Positions 39,301 to 51,300 of a stretch of 64,000 bases of DNA are shown here, in pieces. Position 1 is the stretch's first letter, and the number at the start of each line of letters is the position of its first letter. The notes under the pieces were generated by a model. It made no database searches. It saw only the letters and a program-made list of their open reading frames with translations, and had not been told where the DNA came from. Position numbers and translations under genes: made by a program. Where the stretch lies: NCBI GenBank assembly GCA_032622095.1, contig CP136068.1, positions 183,088,796 through 183,152,795 on the forward strand, in the 5' to 3' direction. The stretch comes from Siphonodentalium dalli (Eukaryota; Mollusca; Scaphopoda; Gadilida; Siphonodentaliidae).

Positions 39301-42300
39301 TTATCAGTATCTAAAGCACATGGACACCACAAACAATATAAAAGTACCACGCCTCTGCATATAATCCGCCGGTCATACGCGAAGGATGTTCTCATATGAA
39401 CATATTATCCGCCGGGCATATGCAGTGGAGGTTCTCATATTATCCACCGGTCATACGCGGGGAGGTTCTTATTTTATCCGCCGGTTATATGCGGGGGAGG
39501 TTCTCATATTATCTGCCGGTCATACGCGTGGGAGGATCTCATATTATCCACCGGTCATTCGCGGAGGAGGTTCTCATATGAGAACCTCACCCAAGTTTGA
39601 CCGGCGGATAATATGATAACACCCCTCGCGTATGACTGGCGGGTAATATGAGAACCTTCCCCGCATATGACCGGCAGATAATATGTTCATATGAGAATCT
39701 CCCCTGCATATGACCGGCGTATAATACATGTATGAGAACCTTTCCGGTATTTGACCGGCATCTACTATGAGAACCTCCCCCGCTCATATAGGCGAATAAT
39801 CTGAGAACCTCCACGGGGATGACCGGCGGATAATATGTTTATGTGAGAACCTCCCATGCGTATGACCGGCGGAAAATATGAGAATTTCACCCGCGTATGA
39901 CCGGCTGATAATATGGGAACCTCCCTCGCGTATGACAGGCGGATAATATAAACCTCCACCGCGTATGGCCGGTGGATAATATGTTCATATGAGAACCTCA
40001 ACCGCGTATGACCGGTGGATAATTTGTTCATATGAGAACCTCCCCCGCGTTCTCATATTATCCACCGGTCATACGCGGGGAGGTTCTCATAATATAACCT
40101 CACAATCATTGACTGGCGGATAATATGATAACATTCCTCGCGTATAACCAGCGGATAATATACACCTCCAACGCGTATGACCGCGGATAATATGAGAACC
40201 TCGGCTGCGTATGACCGCCGGATATTATGTTCATACGAGAACCTCCCCCGCATATGACCGGCCGATAATATGTTCATATGAGAACGTTCCCCGCGTATGA
40301 CCGGAAGATAATATGAGAACATCCACCACGTATGTACGGAGGACACATCAGTTTTAAGTCTATAAACACTATTTGATTTGAATATTCTTTCGAACAGTCT
40401 GGCCATTGACATATTCATGCGTTCGAACCAGTTAATCTAGTTCGTAACTTGGCCTGTAATCGCCAGACACCGACTACCGGCATCTGGGCTTTTAGTCATA
40501 ACTCGAATAAAATATAAGTGCGAATTATAACAAACGAAAAGAGCAAATCCCTTAAAAAATTACATTTGATACGTCTTCCGATACCTGGTGTATATTCGTA
40601 TTTTGTGGATGAAGTGCTGATAAGAACAGGCTTAGTTGGCTTTAGTCCTCCATTCTATTTTTTGAGAGAACGTAGTGCTCTTTCTTGGAGCGTATTTCTG
40701 CAACAATTTCACTGCGTAGTGGACACATTTGGACACAATTACATTGCCTGTGTCTAATCCTACATTTGTATATACTATACGCCCCATTATATGGAATATA
40801 TCAGCTGGAATCGATCCTGTTATTGTAAATATGGAGTCTATTTTTAGCTCTTTCATCGGCGCGTGTTTGTGTGTTCGACATTACAGTATTCGTACTAAAA
40901 CAGCTATATTGTATAAACGAAAGCGCAGTATTCCACTGCGTCATTTGTTACCTAATACTTGTTGTTTGCTAGCGTATTCATCGATAAATCTAAATTATAA
41001 ACATTGATGTCGAACGCAGTTTTTCGTGTTTTGTGGCACCTTCTCATGGGTGGGTTAACCGGTCTCTGTGTGTGCATAAATCGCAGCTTCGCTCGAATTA
41101 ATAGATTTGTGTTGTGCAATAGATGATAAACTTCATTTTAATACCAAGTGTACTTGTGGGCATGGCGTTATCGCTGTAAAAATGCATTTCTACAGCTGTT
41201 CTACGCTGTTCCACGGCCTGGATTTCGGCAAGTTTATGTTAGGTCCGGTGTCGACCGAATAATATGTATGGCTACGGCAAATATCGGCCTTTCGTGTGAC
41301 ACCAAACTGAGTCACGTACGTGCTGTATTCGTCGATGTATCGGCCGTTCCACGCAATTTGAAATTCTGTTCCGCAGATTGTCGTTCTATTTCATATTCCA
41401 TCCCATCCCGCAGAATGTCATGACCCGTCTATACAATGAAGCGTCACAGATTGTGCATGAAGTTATGCAAAATACCAGTTAAATAAGTAGATAGATGTAG
41501 CTGCATTACGTGTATATTATATCCGTGTACAATATGGAGCCATTTGTATCAAGTTTCAAGTTTTATTCAGTAATACCAATGAATTCTGGTTTCTGCTATA
41601 ACATAAACAAATATTTATAACAAAAGCAGAACTATTGTTATATTTATATGTATGTTTGTTGACGAAAAGAAGAAAAAAATTCCCTTGAATTGATGTTATT
41701 GAGAAATAGGTTATCTCATTCCACGCATGCTTTTATCAGGTCAGGGAGAACCCAAAATCGATGTACTAAACCTCGATTTGTGTAAAAAACCTCGATCGAG
41801 GTTCTTCGTGACCATGTGACCACTGGTCAAAGCATACACCCATGATATAAGGGGAAACACTCTAAACCAAATATGATACTAATGGAATTAATAGAGTGTA
41901 AGTGATATAGTGTGGAGTATTTCATCTTACACCTATGGGAGGCCAAATTCACATTTAATAATTAATTGTGCTTAAGCGCAATCAAGCACAATTAATTATT
42001 AAATGTGAATTTGGCCTCCCATAGGTGTAAGATGAAATACTCCACACAAAATCACCAGTGGTCACATGGTCTCGAAGAACCTCGATCGAGGTTTATTACA
42101 CAAATCGAGGTTTATTACATCGATTTTGGGTTCTCCCTGACCTGTTTATGAATTCACATATCAACTTCGTATCTTTTGCATTATTTTGGTGTATAATTAT
42201 TTGAATTGTTCGAGCTGCGCCTGTTGATCCTGAAGATAAAATCAATTTTGGTTAATCCCAGCTTATTTAGAAGGGGTGCTCTATGTTTAGTATGTTTCTG

Positions 42301-45300
42301 ACAAAATAATAAGAATTTCTATGCATTATGTTGAAAAGACCCCACTGCCTGTATCACGTGTAATTGTGTCTTAAATTTGGTTGTGTCTGTCTAGTTATGT
42401 TTAACTACATAACAATCGGATTTAACGTGTGGTCTAACTCAACAAAACAATCACAAAATACAAAGATACTACATGCGTTAGTCAAGATTGTTCCCAGCTG
42501 TTGAACAAAGTTGTGGAGAGACACTACAAAGTCCGTAGGTATGTCACCACTTCCATCGTGAGTAATCACGACATTAATCGAAAATAAAAATATCGCTCTT
42601 TGTATTTTCGCAGGTGAACGCAATATATCGGAAATGCCCGAATTGCAGGTCAATAATGTCTCCGTGTATGACTCAGCAGCTTATAATTAATAACGATTTG
42701 ATTTGACATCTGGTCTCAATCCACACAATACATACCATATACAAAGATAAGTTTAGTCAAAACACTTCCCAACTGACAATGTTGACCAATGTTGGTGTTA
42801 CTTGGGGAGAGCATTAATTGGAAACCGAAAATTAGCGTTCTTTTTATTTTCGCAGGTTAACGCATTTTATAGGAGATGCTCGAGCAACAAGCCAGTACCG
42901 TCGTGTAACTGTGGAATCGCGATTCTTAGTAGAACTTCTCAGTTTATTATCAACCTGTGTGGGGCAACGGATAGTAATGTCAACAATTACATCGTGAAAA
43001 GAGGCACCATCAACGACGACATGACATACGAGATAAACGGGAACAAACTAACGGTGAGACATGTCTATTTGCATAGCATCCTGCTGTAACTGATTGGTTA
43101 CACAGCCACGTTCAATATCACAACGGCATTCGTGTGTGTATTATACGTCATGGTCTTCTGTGATCGGACATGTTACCGATACATATACCATGGTTCACCC
43201 TGTCAGTGGACAATTGTCATTTGTTGTGGAAAATGACCAAAGAAAATTTAATTTGGCTAAATGTTTTGGCCAAAAGATTTCAAGGTTATATCCACAGGCT
43301 TTTCTCCAGTAAATAAGCTCATATAACTTAGTTAAAATGCACGAAATAAGTCTATTTAATCTACTTTGTTCGTGGACAAGACGTTCAGATGGACGCTCTT
43401 TATAATATATTTCACTGCGGCCCGCGCCATTTGACGAAATAACTGGTCACAGTCCTATCCCATATTTTGAGTGGTGTGTAATTCGCGAGCGATATGTGTA
43501 GTCATCATGGTTGTGATTTTAACCAAGCCTCCGTAAACACGACGACGAATCACCGCGACTCACCATGGATCCCCGATAATCATGGCGAATAATTATATTA
43601 ATACCACGGGAATCGCATTGTATAGGTCCAAACGTCCAACAAATTGTCATGTTCGCCATACACGACAACCGGCTGGCCGATATAACACGCAACCTTCCCG
43701 ACACTTTGGGAATCCCCTGCCATGTAGACACAATAAGATAGACACTGGTCGCGGGGTACTATCAACAATTAGCAGATCGGAAAACAGTTGTTGGTTATCA
43801 TTAAAAGTAAACTACATCGTCTCATTCACAATTATTATGCCCCCGTACATATTGGAATCGTAAAACCCTCGTGGTCGTTTCGAAAATTGTAACCCTCACC
43901 GTTATCTTCCTCGTAACATGTTACCTCTGTTAGACCCCTTTGGTACCATCTGGAATTGCCCCATGAAGTTATATAGCTCGCAGACAGACATTCCCAAATA
44001 TAAGCACAACTTTTCTTTAATCCACACGATTTGATTGCGCGTAGCATGGAGAAGAATATGTATAAGTTGGTGGTAATCGGCGCTAAAAAATATTGTTATA
44101 AATATTGGCGCCCTCTCCCACTACGTGCGCCCCTGGCTTGAACGGCGCCATATCGTTGAAATGATTATTTATTTATTTGGTGGAGATCGGCGACAAAATA
44201 TTTTTGCTGCCCGCCTTTCTGTACTTGACACCACCAGCGTTATTTTGAAAATATTAGCCCACACCATTATCTTCCTTGTACATAATTACCCATGTCAGTC
44301 CCATTAGGTGCCATCTGGATTGCCCCCGCCAAGTGCAGTAATACAAATATATACCACAGACAGACATACAGATGGTTGAAATTATAGGCACTACAATAAA
44401 GTTGCGTCTTCAACCCACATGATTTGATTTTCACTATCTTTGGAGAAGAATGTGTATTAATTTGATATAATTTGGCGCTAAACATATTTGTATAAGTGTT
44501 AGTGACCCTCCTCTCCCTATCCCTGACTAAAGCGGCGCCACTTTTGTCATTATATATCTATAAAATATTTTGGAAGATCTCTGCGTGTGTGTGTAATCGA
44601 TGAACTCAAAAACGGCCGACCCGATTTCGATGAAACTTGGTATGTGGGGGTATTTTCGGCCGGGGGTGACATAGGCCTATTGATTTTCAGATCCGAGGTC
44701 AACTTTTCACGTGCTGAGGTCAAATCTGTTTTTACGCTGTGTTACGGGACTTTCATTTGAGTTCGGTGCTTACAAATCGATTCGAAACAGCGCGAATAAT
44801 AAAATGCCAGTCATAATAATGACACTGTGAGAATCTTTCGTGTTTCCTCTTTCCAACAATATATAATGCGTATGTATCCGTTTTAGTTAGCTGCCTCAAT
44901 TATCAAGAATAACTGGTACTATCTTCCATCAGGATAAAAACAATGCGTAACTTCTATGACGTCGTTAGAGGTCATAACGTTAGATCACGTTAACGCTTAA
45001 CCGGCCGATGCATTTGACTGTTTCAGACGTCTTGGCTATATCTCGGGCACCAATGGTAATTTACCTTTACGTTGAAACTTGATAATTAATGAGCGTGTGT
45101 ATATGAGGCGCGTTTATATACTTGAGTGGAAATCAAATCGGGTTAAACTGGCGGATTTTTACGGACGAAATTTGATGCATAGGGTATCTCGGTATCCGCT
45201 GGGCCGATTTCCCGGTATCCGCTGGGCCGATTTCCACCATTATTGGGGTGTTGGTGTTTGACCCCACCTGACCTTGACCTTCAAAATGGACAATTCAAGG

Positions 45301-48300
45301 TCAAAGCCCGGACGAAGTCGGGTCACCTTCTGGTATATATATATAATTGGTGGAATTTGGCGAATAAACAAATTGTTGTCAACTTTAGTGTCACAATCTC
45401 TCACCCAAACAGCAAAAATATGGCGTCATTAAATCACACGATTAGATTCCTTTATCATGGAGAAGAATGTTTATCAATTTGGTGGAAATCGGTGCTAAAT
45501 ATATTTTTTATCAATGTTCTCCCCCGCCTTAATGTGCACCCTTGGCTCGAACAGCGCCAGTTTATTTAAACCACATTATTATATTCCCGGTATCATAGAT
45601 ATAATTATGTGTACGTTTGGTGGTAATCGGCGACTAAACAAATTCGTATCAAATTCACCCCCCTTTCCCACCCAAACCGCACCGACTTGGCATCTTTAAT
45701 CAAACAATTAGATTCCTCGTATTATGGAGAAGAGTGTGTAACAATTGAGTGCAAATCGGCGCTAAATATATGTGTATCAATTGTGGTGCTCCTCTCCCCT
45801 TCAGTGCACCCCTGACTCGAATGACGCCACCTTTGACAGATTTGAGCCACCACGTTCTACTCCATATATCATGGAGATGATTATGTATACATCTGGTGTT
45901 AATCAGTGACTAAACACAGTCTATCAAATGTAGTGCCCCATCATTTTGACATCGTTAAATCACACGATGAGATTCCTTGTATCATGGAGAAGAATGTGTA
46001 TCAATTTGTTGGAAATCTGCGCTAAAATATTTGTCAACAACATTGTGCCCCTCTCTCTTCCGTATACCCCTGACTCGAGTCAGTAAGTTGGTGGTAATCT
46101 TGAATGTCGATAGAACACAGACAGACCGAAAGACATTCGCAGACATAGATATAAATTATTCGGAAGTACACTGTGTTCACCACACTCTTATTGTCCACCT
46201 GCCACTCATATCTTACTATATATTTTGAGACTTCGTATATATGTGTGTATGTGTGTGTGTGTGTACTTCATAGAATCCAAAACGCGTGTACAGATTGAGC
46301 TCAAACTTCCTATGTAAGAGTCAAATACACCGACACGACCGTGGTCGCAGTTTAGAAAAGCTCAGAGCACCCGTTCTCCAATCTCAAATCACCGCAAAGG
46401 CACGGTGTGGGTTAATCAAGTGATTATTTAATGAGCGTTTGTTTTTGACGCATCTCTATAAAGAGCGTCTGTTTGCCATTCAACGCTATTTGCATCTGCA
46501 GAGAGATATACGGAACATACATTAAATTTAAAAAACATTTGTTTCTGACCAACCCTGCGAGCACGGATGGCGCGCTTTGTTTTTACAGTATATAGTTATA
46601 TACCGAAATCATCCCAGATAATCACGAATATAGCATCAGATTTCTCCCCAGATATACCGTTATAAAAGGCTACTGGAATCTGCCAATCTACGGGAAATTC
46701 CAGGGAATGCCGATTGAGCTCAAACTTGCTACCCACGGGAAGTGTCATATATATGAGTGTGTCCTTTATAGACTCGAACCGATTGAGCTCAAACTTGCTA
46801 AATAAGAAAATAGCACTCCAAGCCGTAAATATCAACAACAACGATATTGCTACCTACGGGGAGCAACGTTATTAGCATCTGCAGAATTATGCAGAGAGAA
46901 AATGCTTTCCTATTTTTAGAACGCAACACATGTTTACGTCGCGTTGGTGATTGAGGTTCACAACGGGGTTAATTGACTGTCCGCTCTTTGCGACGATGAG
47001 GTTCACGGCGGGGACTATTGACCAACACTCACAATTTCGTCTTTTGCATCAGATACCAACACCTCGACCGATCGGGACGAAACTTGGTACGTGAGTGTAG
47101 TTTGACCAGGTGGTCGTCGCTGTCGTATTGGCGAGCCCGTGCGACGCCAGTGCAGCGCATGCGCAGACGAGATATCGGAAACGGGTGGAGCTATCGACTT
47201 GAAATTTGGTATGTGAATGTATCTTGCGCCGGGTACAAATTTTATCGGGTCGCCGAGCCCGTGCGACGCCCGTGCAGCGCATGCGCAGACGAGATCTCGG
47301 AAACGGGTGGAGCTATCGACTTGAAATTTGCTATGTGAATGTATCTTGCGCCGGGTACAAATTTTATCGGGTCGCCGAGTCCGTGCGACGCCAGCTTCGC
47401 GCATGCGCAGACCAGATCTCGGAAACGGGTGGAGCTACCGGGTACAAATTTTTCTTATTGAAACGCGTGGAGCTAAAAATTAAAATAAAATATTAAAAAA
47501 ATGTCATGTTTCGGACAAGCCGCCGGTGGCGGGCTAACCTGCTAGTCTATTATATATTTTGGAAGATCTGTTTGTGTGTTCGTGTGTGTGTGAGGGTGTG
47601 TGTGTATACATGTATGCATGAACATATATGTGGGGTTTAATACATGTATTATAAGACATCAGACACTGCCTCGGTGATTAACCTTTACACGTTTACGGCT
47701 TGTGCGTCCGTCTAGCCGTTCGTCCGTGGACACAACTTATCCGAGGTTTTATTCCTACATATTGCACTAATGTTATGAGAATTTCCTGTGCACCCAGTAG
47801 GGGGGTCAAATAGTTTCTTTTCCGGGCACATATGACGGGTGGGTTGGTGGTCAAAGGGTCCCAAAAGCAATTTCTTCCGCAACAAAATTGTAACAATAAA
47901 TAGGAACAGTTGTGTCTTCAGGAAGTTGTAGTTAATTATTTCAATTCAAGTTATGCAATAGGCGGATATATTGATTATTGATTATCGCATATGGATTACG
48001 GTGCATAAAATGTAACTTAATAGCGTTCGCTTGATTCACATTCTGTATTTAGTACACATCCACAACAATGTGATTGATTGGAAAAATACAATTTACATTG
48101 ATGGGTCTCATGTCTGGCCGTGTATTTGATACAATGTATTTCAAGCTATGTATGTGAGTAAGTGGTAACACATTTCACATTTACAACATTAGCTTACAAT
48201 TAATTAGTGTTCAACAGAGTTCAGCAAGAGATTCACCAAAGGGTACATATAATAAATGCTTCACTTTTATATGGATGATGCTATTTTGTAGCAACAATAG

Positions 48301-51300
48301 AAAGTTTCATCAATATTATACAAGTTAATAACTCAAGTCAAGCCTATAATAAAGAAAATATGATACCATTAAGTCTGATTAAGTAGTGAACTGTTGCTTC
48401 TTGTTAATCAGCTTGCTCCAATGTCAGCTTAAGTGTTTATATTCATTTAAATTACGTACAAACATCTGAACGTTTCGGGTACGTTCATATGCTGGCAATA
48501 TTGCACCGCAAACCGCAAAAATGCCAGCTGCAAAATTGCCAAAACGGATTAATTTCTGCCAGCTGTCAACAAATCAGCGTTAGTAGTGATCATGTACTAC
48601 GGAAGTTTGTTTCTTTACGTGATTGCTGATATCGCTGAGCTGTTCACAATATATTAAGAACACATTGCGTGTTGGTATTCTTATGCCAGTCCAAATAATG
48701 TTACGTGATATGTTGGAATACTTTTGATATATGAGTACCATAACCGCCACACAGAGAGGTGGTGTGTCCGCACTTAGCTCAACGAAGAAAACGACGACTT
48801 TCAGACTTTCGAGAAATCCCATTGGCATCCGACTTGTATTGGTATGTTTAACTGCATATGCATGGTACCACAAACTATCAAAATGTCGGTGGATATTCCT
48901 AACCTAACATTCATGATTATCAATTTATTCTAAAATACCACTGAATGCATGCAGAGTCACCCTTTTAATATACATACAGTATTTAAACTTAATCAGTATT
49001 ATCAAAGTTTCCAACTATTGGAAATCACATCGTACCACCACATATGGTCGATCGCTCTCAACTGATTGCTACGTATAATACATAATTAAGTATGAAAATG
49101 GCAGCAGCTGAGAACAAACTTTTCTATCAATGCCTCACACAATTAGAATAAAGGACAACACGGACACTTGTAATTATTGTTAGTGGCCTCGTTGTGCAGA
49201 CAGAGACCGTTATCATAAATCGCCGTTAATTGTTGTCAGTCAGCCACGACGGAGTACGAGCGTCGTCAACCTGCACAAACTGCCAGCTAACAAAACGACC
49301 ATTGTACATGGCATTTTTGCAGTTTGCAGTGCATTTTTGCCAGCGTATGAACGTACCCTTAATGGGAGGTCACACATAGCATATAATTGTCTTGTATTTT
49401 GTTACCACAGTTGTTAATTAATCCATGATATATAACTACATTTTGTCTGTGACTAATTCTAACAGGTTTTACACAAAAAAAAAAATGAATTGTTTCATAC
49501 CGCACACAATCTATTCAAGAATTAACCACAATTATACTGCTGATCATGGTTATGTTGGTGGTTAGCAACTTGCTACATTATAATTTATCTCAGCATTGAC
49601 AAAATCTTTGCTTTCGAGAATAATACCATCATAAGCAGGACCATTTAATTTTACAATTGTTGTTGGTTAAAATTGTAATCTGTTTAAATGTTCGTGCCGA
49701 TTACCGTGATTTCTAGAATTTGCATTACATAATGTGATATGGTGCCAATAAGTAGAAATCAAAATGTCAAAGTGTGGAAACTTCAAACAGTATCTACATG
49801 TAGCTATGATCTGATTTAAGGGAAATGAAGATATGGAATTTCGATAACCTCTGGCCAAAGCCAAAAATAAGACAAGTGCCAAATGGCCATATACCAATAT
49901 AATAACCAACAACATTCCGAATAGGTCTACAAGTGGCCAATCACTATCGACCAAGTTCACCCGCCGTGCGAACTATGCGAGTGGAAATTGCATTATTAAC
50001 TATATTGCATCGAACAACTTGTATATGACGTATATCAACCATTTATATGACGTATATCAACCATTTATATTTCGTGAGTTAGTGCACTGTTGATTTACAA
50101 CAATGTTTCTATAACCCTTTACCCAACAGAAGGGCCCTGTGTCAATGCATTATCTTATATATGCGAGTCGACCATAGGTCGCCTCGCATATATAAGAGAA
50201 TGCATTGGCTTAACACATTAAAAATGATAAAATTGTTAAAGAATGTAAGAAAAAATGGTAAAAAGTGTTATGCCACATTGTGATAGTTACAGTTATGCCC
50301 TGTGCCAATGCATTCTCTTATATATGCGAGGCGACCTATGGTCGACTCGCATATATAAGAGAATGCATTGGCACAGGGCATAACTGTAACTATCACAATG
50401 TGGTCAAGGAGCCGGTTCCAATGATATCCATATTTGTATGGTTCTATTGAGACAGACCGAAGATATTTTAGGCTGTTAAAGCTTTATTTGGCCGGTTTTG
50501 GCCGGTTTGTTGGGTAAAGGGTTAAGAAGACAAGGTAATATTTCAAAATGGTATATTGGACAATTATTGACAATACACAAGTTCATTTGAGTATATATTT
50601 GCTTACCATTTTGGAAATATACGAAAACGAATCAAATGACTCATTCGGAAGCGATTTTCTGAGGAAAACTGAATATGGCAGCGTTTATCAGTCGACCGGA
50701 GCTATCGAACAGAAGGACACAACATTTTGACAATATACTGAACTTCTAGAATGCGTAAGCATTACACGTGCGCTAACGGCAGACACAACAGCCGTGAACT
50801 ACAATACCATGTAATACATATAGTGCCCGGGATTATATATTGCCCGGTGTGGTGTCGACGACCTCGCAGATGAAATCTGAGCGAGAATATACACATTTCT
50901 CAACCAATCAGACGGTGAGAAGTGACGTCTATATCTAATGTGTTCACAATTATATCTTATTTGGATGAACAGGTAACTCTGGCGACAGGCACACATATCT
51001 GGGCCAATTTCTACACACGAGGGCGCAGCATATCATGCATCCACATCAGACCTTCGCCGCTGGATCGAGGCAACACTCGGGGTTTATGCGGAACCTTTAC
51101 ATTGAGCAAAAACGACGATTATACACTCCGGGATGGGACACAGACTACGGATTTAGATGTATTCGCACTCGATTGGAGGTAAGTGTATGTTTGGTTAGGG
51201 TAATACCTATATATTATCATGAACATGCAACAAGTATTAAAACTATTCTGGTCTTGAAGGTGTCCGTCGTCGCATACCTTCAGTTACAACATTAACATAG

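Larger units (their letters stand above)
36421..42855 (+). other. Intron 6
   Basis: Dominated by foldback DNA: a 678-bp palindrome (37.3-38.0 kb), a 3.3-kb foldback with a tandem-repeat core (38.1-41.4 kb), a 408-bp palindromic element (41.7-42.1 kb), and a decayed copy of exon 7 (42,614). Confidence 0.6.
43054..50972 (+). other. Intron 7
   Basis: Contains degenerate repeats (44.0-46.1 kb), Helitron-like sequence (44.6-47.5 kb) with a second start next to it, a Harbinger-like MITE (48.5-49.4 kb) and a TTAA MITE (50.1-50.5 kb). Nothing is recognised at 43.1-44.0 kb. Confidence 0.6.

Noticed and set aside
39386-40418. Open frames with repeated PPVIRGG-type peptides
   Set aside because: They come from the 35-43-bp minisatellite in the large foldback.
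47015-47496. Overlapping open frames on both strands with repeated peptides
   Set aside because: They are the result of a 126-bp tandem repeat in Helitron-like DNA.
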